NCBI RefSeq assembly: GCF_009363155.1
Contig: NZ_CP045302.1
Coordinates: forward strand, 3,083,001-3,147,000
Reading direction: 5' to 3'
From: Azotobacter salinestris
GTDB lineage: Bacteria > Pseudomonadota > Gammaproteobacteria > Pseudomonadales > Pseudomonadaceae
Length of the DNA stretch: 64,000 bases
Shown here in pieces: positions 25,886 through 35,180 of the stretch. The notes beneath the pieces were generated by a model. It had not been told where the DNA came from and did not search any database. It saw only the letters and a program-made list of their open reading frames with translations. The position numbers and the translations under genes were made by a program. The stretch's first letter is position 1. Every line of letters begins with the position of its first letter.

Positions 25886-27208
25886 TCAAGAGGCGTTGCC
25901 GAGTGCCCGGCGCGCCACCAGCTGGGTCGCCGGGAAATGGCAGGTGAACAGGCTGCCCTTGCCGGGCTCGCTGGCGATCTCCAGGTGGCCGTTGTGGTGG
26001 ATCAGCGCATGCTTGACGATGGCCAGACCCAGTCCGGTGCCGCCGGTGCTGGCCGAGCGGCTGGCGTCGACCCGGTAGAAGCGTTCGGTCAGCCGGGTCA
26101 GGTGCCGGGACTCGATGCCGATGCCGGTATCCTGAACGCTCAGGTGCGCGCCGTCCGGGTCGCTCCACCAGCGGATGCGGATCTCGCCGCCGGCCGGCGT
26201 GTATTTCACTGCATTGAACACCAGGTTGGAGAAGGCGCTGCTCAGCTCCGCCTCGTTGCCCTTGAGGACCAGGCCCGGCTCGGCGTCGAGCAGGATGCGG
26301 TGGTCGTTCGTGCCGGAGAGGGCCTGGGCGTCCCTCACGATCGTTTGCAGCAGCGGCTCCACCGCTACCGGCTGCCTGACCTGCAGGTTGTCGCTGGCCT
26401 CCAGGCGGGCCAGCAGCAGCAGGTCGTCGAGCAGATTCTTCATGCGCTCGGCCTGCTGCTGCATCTGCTGCAGGGGGCGGCGCCAGCGCGGGTTCACCTC
26501 GTCGGCATGCTCCAGCAGGGGCTCCAGGTAGCCGGCGATCACCGTCAGCGGGGTGCGCAGCTCGTGGGAGACGTTGGCCACGAAGTCCTTGCGCATCTGC
26601 TCCAGCTGGCGCACGTGGGTCGTGTCGCGGACCAGCATCAACTGCTCGCCGTTGCCGTAGCGGGTGATCTGCAGTTGCAGGTGCAGGCGGTCGTTGAGCG
26701 GCGAGGGCAGTTCGAGGGCGTCCTTGAAGTCGCTCTGTTCCATGTAGGCCTTGAACTGCGGATGGCGGACCAGGTTGGTGATCGGCTGGCCGCTGTCCTG
26801 CGGCGTCTTCAGGCCGAGCAGGGTTTCCGCGGCGCGGTTCCACCACTCCAGATTGCCTTCGGCGTCGAGCATGATCACCGCGTCCTTGAGGGCGGCGGTG
26901 GATTCCTGCACACGGTCGATCACCGCCTGCAGGCGGCCGCGCACGCGCTGGTCGCGACGCTGGATGTTGTAGAGGCCGTCGAACACCTCGCCCCACAGGC
27001 CGTGGGCGTCCGGCGGCGGCTCGTCGGGCTGGTAGGTCTTCAGCCAGTGGTGCAGGCGGATGAGCTGGTAGAGATTCCAGGCGAGGTGGACGGCCAGTCC
27101 GCCGGCCAGCGACCAACCGTAGTCGCCGAGGAACAGACCGAGCAGCAGACCGGCCGCGACGGGCGGCAGCAGGCTGCGCAGCAGCGGACCGAGCCAGTTG
27201 TATTTCAC
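25886..27208 (-). CDS. phoR: Phosphate regulon sensor histidine kinase PhoR
   Basis: A 440-residue inner-membrane kinase. Two membrane helices occupy about residues 8-52, with almost no periplasmic loop. A PAS domain follows (about 98-200, MLDAEGNLEWWNRAAETLLGL), then the dimerisation domain with phospho-accepting His215 in VSHELRTPL, and the ATPase domain with NLVFNAVKYTP (N box), VQDTGIGI (G1) and STGGTGLGLAIVKH (G2). The start is a GTG at 27208 with AAGGAAG before it, which gives the family start MKYNWL. It is 40 bases after phoB. It phosphorylates PhoB when the Pst system reports phosphate shortage. Confidence 0.95.
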   Translation of the reverse strand: MKYNWLGPLLRSLLPPVAAGLLLGLFLGDYGWSLAGGLAVHLAWNLYQLIRLHHWLKTYQPDEPPPDAHGLWGEVFDGLYNIQRRDQRVRGRLQAVIDRVQESTAALKDAVIMLDAEGNLEWWNRAAETLLGLKTPQDSGQPITNLVRHPQFKAYMEQSDFKDALELPSPLNDRLHLQLQITRYGNGEQLMLVRDTTHVRQLEQMRKDFVANVSHELRTPLTVIAGYLEPLLEHADEVNPRWRRPLQQMQQQAERMKNLLDDLLLLARLEASDNLQVRQPVAVEPLLQTIVRDAQALSGTNDHRILLDAEPGLVLKGNEAELSSAFSNLVFNAVKYTPAGGEIRIRWWSDPDGAHLSVQDTGIGIESRHLTRLTERFYRVDASRSASTGGTGLGLAIVKHALIHHNGHLEIASEPGKGSLFTCHFPATQLVARRALGNAS

Positions 27209-27248
27209 GGGGACTTCCTTGACCTGGGGGCCTTGTGCGGCGCCGGGC

Positions 27249-27938
27249 TCAGCTCTTGGTGGAGAAGCGATAGCCGGTGCCGCGCACCGTCTGCACCAGG
27301 TTTTCGTAGGCTTCGCCGAGCGCCTTGCGCAGGCGGCGGATGTGCACGTCGACGGTGCGTTCCTCGACATAGACATTGCCGCCCCAGACCTGGTCGAGCA
27401 ACTGGCCGCGCGTGTAGGCGCGCTCCTGGTGGGTCATGAAGAACTGCAGCAGGCGGTACTCGGTGGGGCCCATCTCGGCCGGCTTGCCGTCGATGGTCAC
27501 CCGGTGGCTGATCGGGTCGAGCCGCAGGCCGCCGACCTCGATCGGCATCTCGTTGTCGCTGGGGCCGGTGCGGCGCAGCACGGCCTTCAGGCGGGCGACC
27601 AGTTCGCGCGGCGAGAAGGGCTTGGTGATGTAGTCGTCGGCACCGACCTCCAGCCCCTGGATCTTGTTGTCCTCTTCGCCCTTGGCGGTGAGCATGATCA
27701 GCGGAATGCCGGCGGTCAGCTCGTCGCGCTTCAGGCGGCGGGCCAGCTCGATGCCGGAGGTGCCGGGCAGCATCCAGTCGAGCAGGATCAGGTCGGGCTT
27801 GCGGTCGACGATGATGGCGTGGGCCTGCTGGGTGTTCTCCGCTTCGAGACACTCGTAGCCGGCCATCTCCAGGGCAACGGCGATCATCTCGCGGATGGGG
27901 GCCTCGTCGTCGACGATAAGGATTGTCTTGCCAGCCAT
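27249..27938 (-). CDS. phoB: Phosphate regulon response regulator PhoB
   Basis: A 229-residue regulator. The receiver domain has D10/D11, phospho-acceptor D54 ([10 protein letters not shown]) and K107 (ITKPFSP). The OmpR-type winged helix carries [20 protein letters not shown] and [19 protein letters not shown]. It is almost identical to Pseudomonas aeruginosa PhoB, which begins MVGKTILIV; accordingly the ATG at 27938 is used, not the TTG two codons upstream. A Pho box lies in front of it, so it controls its own expression, together with phoR. Confidence 0.97.
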   Translation of the reverse strand: MAGKTILIVDDEAPIREMIAVALEMAGYECLEAENTQQAHAIIVDRKPDLILLDWMLPGTSGIELARRLKRDELTAGIPLIMLTAKGEEDNKIQGLEVGADDYITKPFSPRELVARLKAVLRRTGPSDNEMPIEVGGLRLDPISHRVTIDGKPAEMGPTEYRLLQFFMTHQERAYTRGQLLDQVWGGNVYVEERTVDVHIRRLRKALGEAYENLVQTVRGTGYRFSTKS

Positions 27939-27992
27939 GGGCAACTGTCCCGTTGTGGTTCCTGTCAGTGCAGCGCATTAGATAACGGAATT

Positions 27993-28010
27993 ATTGCAGC
28001 CGTGTGACAG
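27993..28010 (-). promoter_or_regulatory. Pho box upstream of phoB
   Basis: On the minus strand CTGTCAC-ACGG-CTGCAAT, followed by a weaker third unit CCGTTAT after four bases. Two of the three half-sites differ from CTGTCAT at one or two positions. It lies 55-72 bases before the phoB ATG with a TATCTAAT-like -10 between, and fits autoregulation of phoBR. Confidence 0.75.
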
Positions 28011-28055
28011 ATAGAAGCGTCCGCGGGGCGGTCATGGGCCGCATGAAGCCCCGGG

Positions 28056-28943
28056 CTAGAGCCTGTAGTCGAGGACCAGGCCGATCAGGACCGCCAGACC
28101 GGCCCAATGGTTGTGCAGGAAAGCCCGGAAGCAGGCCTGCGGCTCGCGCCGGCGGGTGGCGGCGAATTCCCAGGCGAAGCACAGGGCGGCCGCCAGCAGG
28201 CCGAGGTGGAAATACAGGCCGAACTCCTGGCGCATTCCGACCACCAGCAGCAGGCCGAGGGTCAGGCCCTGCAGGGCGAGGATGATCGTCCGGTCGGCGG
28301 CGCCGAAGAGGATGGCGGTGGACTTCACGCCGATCCTCAGATCGTCCTCGCGGTCGGTCATCGCATAGTAGGTGTCGTAGCCCACGGTCCACGCCAGGTT
28401 GGCGAGGTAGAGCAGCCAGGCCTCGAGTGGCAGGCGGCCGGTCGCGGCGCTGAAGGCCATCAGGATGCCCCAGGAGTAGGCTGCGCCGAGCACCAGCTGC
28501 GGCAGGTGTGTGTAGCGCTTCATGAAGGGGTAGAGCGAGGCCACCGCCAGGGCGCCGAAGGACAGGGCGACGGTGGTCGGGTCGGTCAGCAGCACCAGGC
28601 CGAAGCTCAGCGCCACCAGCACGGCGAACAGCGCCCAGGCCTCGCGCGTCCTGATCCGGCCGGTCGCCAGCGGGCGCTGGCGGGTGCGGCTGACGTGGCC
28701 GTCGAAGTTGCGGTCGGCGAAGTCGTTGATCACGCAGCCGGCCGAGCGCATGAGAATCACGCCACAGGTGAAGATCAGCACATGCTTGAGGCTGGGCTGG
28801 CCGTCGGCGGCGATCCACAGCGCCCCGAGGGTCGGCCAGAGCAGCAGGTAGATGCCGATCGGCCGGTCCAGGCGCATCAGCTGGATGAAGTCCCAGGCGC
28901 GGGGGTGCAGGTGGTTCATCGATTGCAGCAGGGCGGTGTACAT
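28056..28943 (-). CDS. ubiA: 4-hydroxybenzoate octaprenyltransferase UbiA
   Basis: A 295-residue inner-membrane prenyltransferase, the second step of ubiquinone synthesis, which attaches the polyprenyl tail to 4-hydroxybenzoate. About eight or nine helices; the two aspartate-rich motifs that bind magnesium-diphosphate are [15 protein letters not shown] (about 72-86) and [13 protein letters not shown]. The start at 28943 follows GGGAGAG. ubiC lies 29 bases upstream on the same strand, so the pair forms an operon. Confidence 0.96.
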   Translation of the reverse strand: MYTALLQSMNHLHPRAWDFIQLMRLDRPIGIYLLLWPTLGALWIAADGQPSLKHVLIFTCGVILMRSAGCVINDFADRNFDGHVSRTRQRPLATGRIRTREAWALFAVLVALSFGLVLLTDPTTVALSFGALAVASLYPFMKRYTHLPQLVLGAAYSWGILMAFSAATGRLPLEAWLLYLANLAWTVGYDTYYAMTDREDDLRIGVKSTAILFGAADRTIILALQGLTLGLLLVVGMRQEFGLYFHLGLLAAALCFAWEFAATRRREPQACFRAFLHNHWAGLAVLIGLVLDYRL

Positions 28944-28972
28944 GGTCGGCTCTCCCGAACGGCTCCGGCGGA

Positions 28973-29524
28973 TTATAAGGCGTCCGGATCGATTCCCTGG
29001 TGCCGCCAGAGATCCGGCAGGAAGACCTCCGCCACCAGCACCTTCAGGGTTTTGCGCTGGAAGCAGGAGCGCCGTCCCCAGAGTCCCGGGCGGCGTATAC
29101 CGATCGGCAGCCAGGCCGCCGGATAACGCGTGGCCTGGAGCGGGCCGCGGGCGAAGGCCGGATCGCTGAACAGCAGCTCGCCAAGGGGGCGCCGCCCCAG
29201 CTCGGCGAGCACCGTGGTAAAGCCCTCCAGGGCCACGCGCGCTGCCACGCTGCGGGCGAATACCCAGGGCCGGTCCGCACCGAGCAGGTAGACCTCGCGC
29301 ACCCAGCCTTCGCTGCCCGGCGTCACGCCGAGGGCGACGCACTCGTCGTCGCGCAGGACCTGCCAGCCTTCGGCCTGCGGCGTCACGGCGAAGCGGCCGG
29401 CGGAGAGGGCGGTCAGCCGGCGGGTCAGCGAGTCGGGGTCGAACAGCCAGTCGGCCAGGCAGGCCGGGGGGGCAGGGTGCAACTGGTCGGCGCCGAGCCA
29501 GTGAAAAGCGGGAACAGCGGTCAC
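28973..29524 (-). CDS. ubiC: Chorismate pyruvate-lyase UbiC
   Basis: A 183-residue cytosolic enzyme that turns chorismate into 4-hydroxybenzoate and pyruvate, the first committed step to ubiquinone. Family blocks: [31 protein letters not shown] (the active-site Arg), [10 protein letters not shown], and a C-terminal [20 protein letters not shown] with the conserved glutamate. The GTG start at 29524 gives a length normal for the family; the open frame extends further upstream without a ribosome site. Confidence 0.9.
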   Translation of the reverse strand: MTAVPAFHWLGADQLHPAPPACLADWLFDPDSLTRRLTALSAGRFAVTPQAEGWQVLRDDECVALGVTPGSEGWVREVYLLGADRPWVFARSVAARVALEGFTTVLAELGRRPLGELLFSDPAFARGPLQATRYPAAWLPIGIRRPGLWGRRSCFQRKTLKVLVAEVFLPDLWRHQGIDPDAL

Positions 29525-29706
29525 GGGAAGGCATTCCGGCAGAGTGGGCGGGGAAGCGAGTCTAGGGCCTGGCGCCGATTGTTGCCATGCTCGCATGGTG
29601 CTGGGCAGGGATCGGCAGGTACGGCCGTTCCAGCTTCTGCGCCGGTCTTGGCGTTGCCGGCGACTTGCAGTAGCGTGGGGCCCATCGCGACAGCGGGAGG
29701 TCAGCC

Positions 29707-29874
29707 ATGCGCAAGTGGCAATGCATCGTCTGCGGGTTTGTCTACGACGAGGCCGGCGGTCTGCCGGAGGAGGGCATCGCGCCCGGAACGGCCTGGGAAG
29801 ACGTGCCGTCCGACTGGCTGTGCCCCGTATGTGGTGCCAGCAAGCAGGATTTCGAGATGATCGAGATCGTTTGA
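29707..29874 (+). CDS. rubA: Rubredoxin
   Basis: A 55-residue electron carrier with a single iron held by four cysteines in CIVCG (residues 6-9) and CPVCG (about 39-42). The acidic, aromatic core [20 protein letters not shown] and VPSDWLCP is diagnostic. GGGAGG precedes the ATG. In Pseudomonas aeruginosa two rubredoxin genes and a rubredoxin reductase gene lie here as I recall; in this window only one rubredoxin is present and the HU-like gene follows directly. It may serve alkane hydroxylation, oxidative stress defence, or other redox chains. Confidence 0.95.
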   Translation: MRKWQCIVCGFVYDEAGGLPEEGIAPGTAWEDVPSDWLCPVCGASKQDFEMIEIV

Positions 29875-29971
29875 CCCATTCTGGCTGATTTTAAACGATT
29901 TTCCATGTTGAGTGAACGCCGTGTGCGCGGGCTCCGTTCCCGCCCGGCGACGAGACCGATCGTAGTGCTCC

Positions 29972-30004
29972 GTCATCCCGCGCCGCTCAAGGACGCGGGA
30001 TGAC
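29972..30004. terminator. Perfect 11-bp hairpin between rubA and the HU-like gene
   Basis: GTCATCCCGCG (29972-29982) pairs with CGCGGGATGAC (29994-30004) across an 11-base loop. It lies about 100 bases after rubredoxin and 114 before the HU-like gene. It may terminate rubA transcription; no T-run is seen. The other bases of this 243-bp gap hold no gene. Confidence 0.55.
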
Positions 30005-30117
30005 TGGCGAAGAGCCGTAGGCCATGCCATTCTCCCAGTATCGGCTGCAGCAAGGAGCCGTTGCAGCCTCGGGAAGAGCGTACGGATACAACAACAAGAA
30101 ACGTCAAAGAGGTAATC

Positions 30118-30390
30118 ATGCGTAAACCGGAACTCGCTGCTGCCATCGCCGAAAAGACCGATCTCACTCGGGACCAGGCCAATCGGGTACTCAATGCGAT
30201 GCTCGAGGAAATCACCAGCGCGCTGAACCGCAAGGACAGCGTCACCCTGGTCGGTTTCGGCACCTTCATGCAGCGCCATCGCGGCGCCCGGACCGGAAAG
30301 AATCCGCAGACCGGCCAGCCGGTCAAGATCAGGGCCAGCAACACGGTCGCCTTCAAGCCGGGCAAATCGCTCCGGGATGCGGTCAACTGA
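30118..30390 (+). CDS. HU/IHF-family DNA-binding protein
   Basis: A 90-residue nucleoid protein that bends DNA as a dimer. The N-terminal helices ELAAAIAEKTDLTRDQANRV, the saddle strands VTLVGFGTFMQRHRGARTGK and the arm NPQTGQPVKIRASNTVAFKP with the intercalating proline are standard. AGAGG precedes the ATG. It differs from the main HU proteins (HupA/HupB) and matches the extra HU-like gene found between rubredoxin and recG in Pseudomonas as I recall. Confidence 0.94.
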   Translation: MRKPELAAAIAEKTDLTRDQANRVLNAMLEEITSALNRKDSVTLVGFGTFMQRHRGARTGKNPQTGQPVKIRASNTVAFKPGKSLRDAVN

Positions 30391-30407
30391 TCGAGTGAGG
30401 TCCGTGT

Positions 30408-30432
30408 CGCCCGAACGGGAGGGGTTCGGGCG
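30408..30432 (+). terminator. Hairpin terminator after the HU-like gene
   Basis: CGCCCGAAC (30408-30416) pairs with GTTCGGGCG (30424-30432) across a 7-base loop, followed by ATTGCCTCTT. It is the only strong structure between the HU-like gene and the convergent HDOD gene; 30433-30608 shows no gene. Confidence 0.7.
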
Positions 30433-30608
30433 ATTGCCTCTTGCGGCCGGCGGCAGGCCGCGCCTGTCCGGCGTACCGCGGAACCATCTGCAGTAGCCGA
30501 TTCCGGCTGCGGCATTCCCTCATCTTCCTGCCTTTTTCGTTCCTGCCAGAAGCTCTGGCCGACCGCTCGAACAGCGCCCGGACGACCGAGGCCGCCCCGA
30601 CCCACGCC

Positions 30609-32006
30609 TTATTCCGGATTCGCCAGCAGTGCGCGCAGTGCCGTTTCCGCGGCCAGCACCCGGTCCAGCGCCTCCTCGGCCCTGGCCCTGGTCAACCCCA
30701 GGCCGTCGAGCAGCCGCTGTGGAATCTCCTCCTGCGGCGTGCCGCCGATGCCGCGGTTGCGCAGCAGGTTGACCGCCAGGTAGACCAGGTTGGCATAGAC
30801 CGCATGGCGACCGCGATAGTCGGGATCGTGCTGGTAGCTCAGCGCGACCGACAGCTCCTCGGGCATCCGCCAGTGCTCCATCAGCCAGGCGCCGATCTGC
30901 TCGCGGGTGATGCCGAGCAGATGGTGTTCGATCAGGGTGTGCGGCACGTGCGGGTTGATCTGCAGGTGCTGGCTCAGCAGCCTGAAGTAGGAGGGGAAAA
31001 TGTGCGCGAGGGTCAGGTAGCCGAAGTTGTGCAGCAGTCCGGCCAGGTAGGCCAGGCCCGGCTCCGGCCGTTTGCCGCGCGGCATCGCCCGGCACAGGCC
31101 GTCCATCAGGGTGGCGGTGTAGAGGGCCTCCTCCCAGTAGGGGGTCAGGTCCTCATGGGGTGCGGTACGTTCGTCGGGCTTGCCCTCGGACAGGCCGAGC
31201 GACAGGTTGAGCACCACATCGGAGCCGAGCACCCGGACGATGGCGTCCTCCACCGAGAGCACGCGCTCCGGTGAAGGATGGTGGGCGGTGCCGGCCAGTC
31301 CGGCCCAACTGACCACCTGGGCGGCGAGAGCCGGATCGGTCTCGATCAGGTAGGTGACGTCGTCGTCGCTGCAGGCCCGCGGATTGCCGTGCAACTGGCG
31401 GATGCGACGCACGGTGTTCTGGCGCGGCGGAATCTCCACCCGGCGCTCCAGGCGCTGACGGATGCGCCGGGCAGTGAAGCCCTGCACGGCTTCCATCGGA
31501 TCCTCGGCATGCATCTGCAGGTTGTGGCGCAGCAGGATCAGCGGCACGCCGAAGCGGGCACGGCTGGCATCGACGAGCAGGCCGCAGTAGACCTCGCTGT
31601 CGATCTCCAGGAGCACATGGGGCTGGCCGGAGTCGAGCAGCATGCTCGGCCCCTGCAGCAGTCGCTCGTCGTACAGGCAGGGGCTGTCGATCAGAGCTGG
31701 CAGGCCGGGGAGCGCGCTCAGCCGCTCGCGCTCGAACAGCTGCCGCAGGCGACCCTCGGCCGGGACGAGGCTGCGGCCGATGGCCGTCTTCAGGCGGTGG
31801 AGGTCGAGCAACTGGTCGCGGGGAAACAGCACCAGCAGGCTGCCGATCTCGTCCTCGAGCAGCACGGCCTGTACCCGTGGCTGGGAGGAGCCCGGTCGCT
31901 CATGGACGATGCGCACGGGAACGTCGAGCCTGCCCAGCAGATCCCGGAGAATCTGTGGCAACTGGGGTTGCAGCAACTCGGCGGCGTTCGGCATGGTCTC
32001 GGGCAT
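30609..32006 (-). CDS. HDOD domain protein with an N-terminal YbaK-like domain
   Basis: A 465-residue cytosolic protein. Residues about 15-150 look like a YbaK/ProX-type tRNA-editing domain (VQAVLLEDEIGSLLVLFP, DLHRLKTAIGRSL). Residues about 205-410 form an HDOD domain (RIRQLHGNPRACSDDDVTYL, PALAAQVVSWAGLAG, SVEDAIVRVLGSDVVLNLSL, YLAGLLHNFGYLTLAHIFP). HDOD lacks a complete phosphodiesterase metal centre and acts as a signalling scaffold. The ATG at 32006 gives the usual start. It sits downstream of recG on the same strand as in Pseudomonas. The editing activity of the N-terminal domain is doubtful. Confidence 0.85.
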   Translation of the reverse strand: MPETMPNAAELLQPQLPQILRDLLGRLDVPVRIVHERPGSSQPRVQAVLLEDEIGSLLVLFPRDQLLDLHRLKTAIGRSLVPAEGRLRQLFERERLSALPGLPALIDSPCLYDERLLQGPSMLLDSGQPHVLLEIDSEVYCGLLVDASRARFGVPLILLRHNLQMHAEDPMEAVQGFTARRIRQRLERRVEIPPRQNTVRRIRQLHGNPRACSDDDVTYLIETDPALAAQVVSWAGLAGTAHHPSPERVLSVEDAIVRVLGSDVVLNLSLGLSEGKPDERTAPHEDLTPYWEEALYTATLMDGLCRAMPRGKRPEPGLAYLAGLLHNFGYLTLAHIFPSYFRLLSQHLQINPHVPHTLIEHHLLGITREQIGAWLMEHWRMPEELSVALSYQHDPDYRGRHAVYANLVYLAVNLLRNRGIGGTPQEEIPQRLLDGLGLTRARAEEALDRVLAAETALRALLANPE

Positions 32007-32084
32007 TAGGCGTCTGCCGGATGGGGCGAAGTCGGAGCAGTATAACCAGTCGGCCGGGCGTCGCACTGACTTGCGCCAATATGC

Positions 32085-34160
32085 TCAGACTTGTCCGTAT
32101 TGCTGGCCATGACGGAGCCAGCGTTCCAATAGCGGGCTGACATGTTGCGGCCAGCGAGCCAGAAGGGTCTGGGCCGCCTCGCGCACCGCCGGCAGCAGAT
32201 CGGCATCGCGCATCAGGTCGGCGACCTTGAACTGCAGCAGGCCGGTCTGGCGGGTGCCGAGCATCTCGCCGGGACCGCGCAGCTCCAGATCCTTCTCGGC
32301 GATGACGAAGCCGTCCGAGGTCTCGCGCATGATCGCCAGGCGCTCGCGGCCGAGTTGCGACAGCGGCGCGTGATAGAGCAGCACGCAGTGGCTGGCCGCG
32401 CTGCCGCGGCCGACCCGGCCGCGCAGCTGGTGCAACTGGGCGAGCCCCAGGCGTTCGGGGTTCTCGATGATCATCAGGCTGGCGTTGGGCACGTCCACGC
32501 CCACCTCGATCACCGTGGTGGCGACCAGCAGCTGCAGCCGGGCAGCCTTGAACTCTTCCATCACCGCGGCCTTTTCCGCCGGCTTCATGCGCCCGTGGAT
32601 CAGGCCGACGGCCAGCTCGCCGAGGGCCGCGGAGAGTTCCTCGAAGGTGGTTTCCGCGGCCTGGCAGGTCAGCTCCTCGGATTCCTCGATCAGCGTGCAC
32701 ACCCAATAGGCCTGGCGGCCCTCCAGGCAGGCGGCGCGGACCCGCTCGATCACTTCCAGGCGCCGGCTGTCGGCGATCACCAGGGTGTTCACCGGGGTGC
32801 GCCCGGGCGGCAGTTCGTCGAGGATCGAGGTGTCCAGGTCGGCGTAGGCGCTCATCGCCAGGGTGCGCGGGATGGGCGTGGCGGTCATGATCAGCTGGTG
32901 CGGGCAGAGGCGGCCGTCGACGCCTTTCTGGCGCAGGGCCAGGCGCTGCTGCACGCCGAAGCGGTGCTGTTCGTCGATGATCGCCAGGGCCAGGTTGCGA
33001 AAGCGCACCTCGTCCTGGAACAGCGCATGGGTGCCGACCACCATCGGGCAGCCGCCGGCGATCTTCTCCAGCGCCGCGGCGCGCGCCTTGCCCTTGAGCT
33101 TGCCGGCCAGCCAGGCGATGTCGATGCCCAAGGGCTCCAGCCAGCGGCTGAAATTGAGGTAATGCTGCTCGGCGAGGATCTCGGTGGGCGCCATCAGTGC
33201 CACCTGATAGCCGGCCTCGATGGCCTGCAGTGCGGCCAGCGCGGCGACCACCGTCTTGCCGGCGCCGACGTCGCCCTGCACCAGGCGCAGCATGGGCTCG
33301 CACTGACTCAGGTCGTGGGCGATCTCGAGGCCGACCCGACGCTGGGCGCCGGTGGGGGCGAAGCCGAGGTTGGCGAGGAACAGCCCCGGCAGCCTGCTGG
33401 CCGGCGGCAGGGCCGGGGCCTGCTGGCTGCGCAGGTTCTCGCGCAGACGCTGCAGGGACAACTGGTGGGTCAGGAGCTCCTCGAAGGCCAGACGGTGCTG
33501 GGCCCAGTGCCGGCCTTCGGCCAGCTCCTCGAGATCGGCGTCCGGCGGCGGCCGGTGCAGATAGCGGATCGCCTCGTCCAGCGCACCGAGCCGGTGGGCG
33601 CGGGCCAACTCCGCCGGCAGCCAGTCCGGCAGGCTGTGCGGGCCGAGGCGGGCCAGGGCCTGCCCGGTCAGGGCGCGCAGGCGCTGCTGGGTGAGGCCTT
33701 CGGTGGTCGGGTAGATGGGCGTCAGGGTCTGCTCCACAGGTGCCGGCTCGTCGCCATCCTGCGCGCGGTATTCCGGATGATAGATCTCCAGGCCCGAGGC
33801 GCCGGGGCGCACCTCGCCGTAGCAGCGCAGCAGGGTGCCGCGCTTGAGCGCATCCTTCTGCGCCGTGCTGAAGTGGTAGAAGCGCAGGCTGAGGGTGCCG
33901 CTGCCGTCCTGCAGGCGCACCAGCAGGCTGCGGCGCCGGCCCATGACGACGTCGGCGGCGGCCACCGTGCCCTCGACCACCGCATCCTGGCCCGGGCGCA
34001 GGGCGCCGATCGGGGTGATGCGGGTGCGGTCCTGGTAGCGCAGCGGCAGGTGGAACAGCAGATCCTGCAGGGTCTCCAGGCCGACCCGGGCGAGCCTCTC
34101 GGCCAGCGCCGTGCCGACGCCCTTGAGCGCGGTGACCGGAACCGCCGCCAGTCCGGTCAT
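32085..34160 (-). CDS. recG: ATP-dependent DNA helicase RecG
   Basis: A 691-residue helicase that reverses stalled forks and processes branched DNA. The N-terminal wedge domain (about 1-250) includes the OB fold (VVEGTVAAADVVMGRRRSLL). Motor motifs are I QGDVGAGKTVVAALAAL, Ia MAPTEILAEQHYLNF, II DEQHRFGVQQR, III MTATPIPRTLAMS, V TTVIEVGVDVPNASL and VI QLHQLRGRVGRG. The length matches the family. The start overlaps the oxyR stop by four bases (ATGA), so the two are co-transcribed. Confidence 0.97.
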   Translation of the reverse strand: MTGLAAVPVTALKGVGTALAERLARVGLETLQDLLFHLPLRYQDRTRITPIGALRPGQDAVVEGTVAAADVVMGRRRSLLVRLQDGSGTLSLRFYHFSTAQKDALKRGTLLRCYGEVRPGASGLEIYHPEYRAQDGDEPAPVEQTLTPIYPTTEGLTQQRLRALTGQALARLGPHSLPDWLPAELARAHRLGALDEAIRYLHRPPPDADLEELAEGRHWAQHRLAFEELLTHQLSLQRLRENLRSQQAPALPPASRLPGLFLANLGFAPTGAQRRVGLEIAHDLSQCEPMLRLVQGDVGAGKTVVAALAALQAIEAGYQVALMAPTEILAEQHYLNFSRWLEPLGIDIAWLAGKLKGKARAAALEKIAGGCPMVVGTHALFQDEVRFRNLALAIIDEQHRFGVQQRLALRQKGVDGRLCPHQLIMTATPIPRTLAMSAYADLDTSILDELPPGRTPVNTLVIADSRRLEVIERVRAACLEGRQAYWVCTLIEESEELTCQAAETTFEELSAALGELAVGLIHGRMKPAEKAAVMEEFKAARLQLLVATTVIEVGVDVPNASLMIIENPERLGLAQLHQLRGRVGRGSAASHCVLLYHAPLSQLGRERLAIMRETSDGFVIAEKDLELRGPGEMLGTRQTGLLQFKVADLMRDADLLPAVREAAQTLLARWPQHVSPLLERWLRHGQQYGQV

Positions 34161-35092
34161 ACGCTCTGCTGGGCGGGGCCGGCCGGCGAATGGGTCACCG
34201 AGCACAGGCGGATGGAGTCGGCCAGCACCTCGATCGCCTTGGGCCGCGGGAAGCTGGCGCGCCAGGCGATGGCCACGGTGCGGAACGGCACCGGTGAGGC
34301 CAGCGGACGGACCTCGAGCACGCCGGGAGCATAGTGATGGCTGTTCACCGCGGTGAACGGCAGCACCGAGATGCCGAGCCCGGAAGCGACCATGTGGCGG
34401 ATGGTTTCCAGCGAGCTGGATTCCACCGTGGTGTGGCGGTGCGCCTCGTCGCTCTTGCGCAGCGACGGGCAGGCTTCCAGCACCTGGTCGCGGAAGCAGT
34501 GGCCCTCGCCGAGCAGCAGCAGGCTCTTGTCGTTGAGCATCTCGCTGTCGATGGTGCGCAGCGCGGTCCACGGATGGTCGGCCGGCAGCAGGGCGTAGAA
34601 GGGCTCGTCGTAGAGCGGCTTGGTCAGCACATCGGCCTCGTTGAACGGCAGGGCGACGATGATCGCGTCGAGCTCGCCGGTGCGCAGCTTGTCGCGCAGC
34701 ACGTGGGTGAAGTTCTCCTCGATGTACAGCGGCATCTGCGGCGCCGCCTTGTGCAGCTGCGGGATCAGGTGCGGGAACAGGTAGGGGCCGATGGTGTAGA
34801 TGGCGCCGACCTTGAGCGGCGCGGCCAGCTGGTTCTTGCCGGCCTGGGCCAGTTCGCGGATGCTTTGCGCCTGCTCCAGCACCTTCTGCGCCTGGGTGAC
34901 GATGCCCTCGCCGACCGGGGTCAGGCGTACGGCGGTCTTGCTGCGCTCGAAGATCAGCACGCCGAGTTCGTCCTCGAGCTTCTTCACGCCCACCGAGAGG
35001 GTCGGCTGGCTGACGTGGCAGCGCTCGGCGGCGCGTCCGAAATGCTGTTCCTGGGCGAGGGTGACGATGTAGCGCAGTTCGGTGAGGGTCAT
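34157..35092 (-). CDS. oxyR: Hydrogen peroxide-responsive regulator OxyR
   Basis: A 311-residue LysR-type regulator. The helix-turn-helix is at about residues 15-38 (EQHFGRAAERCHVSQPTLSV). The redox pair Cys199 and Cys208 (GHCFRDQVLEACPSL) lie at the positions of the E. coli switch and form the disulphide that activates catalase and peroxidase genes. The recG start overlaps its end, an arrangement found in Pseudomonas. A broken catalase gene lies elsewhere in this window (14412-14733), so its targets must be other genes. Confidence 0.96.
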   Translation of the reverse strand: MTLTELRYIVTLAQEQHFGRAAERCHVSQPTLSVGVKKLEDELGVLIFERSKTAVRLTPVGEGIVTQAQKVLEQAQSIRELAQAGKNQLAAPLKVGAIYTIGPYLFPHLIPQLHKAAPQMPLYIEENFTHVLRDKLRTGELDAIIVALPFNEADVLTKPLYDEPFYALLPADHPWTALRTIDSEMLNDKSLLLLGEGHCFRDQVLEACPSLRKSDEAHRHTTVESSSLETIRHMVASGLGISVLPFTAVNSHHYAPGVLEVRPLASPVPFRTVAIAWRASFPRPKAIEVLADSIRLCSVTHSPAGPAQQSV

Positions 35093-35180
35093 AGCGAATA
35101 TCCATTAGCTCGCCATCAAGAATAGCCTTTGCGTGGCCGAGAACCAACCATGCCTGCGGACGCCACAAGAGGAGATCTGC

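Noticed and set aside
32142-34334. A 730-codon plus-strand open frame opposite recG.
   Set aside because: It overlaps a full-length RecG with all helicase motifs; no similarity to any family is visible.
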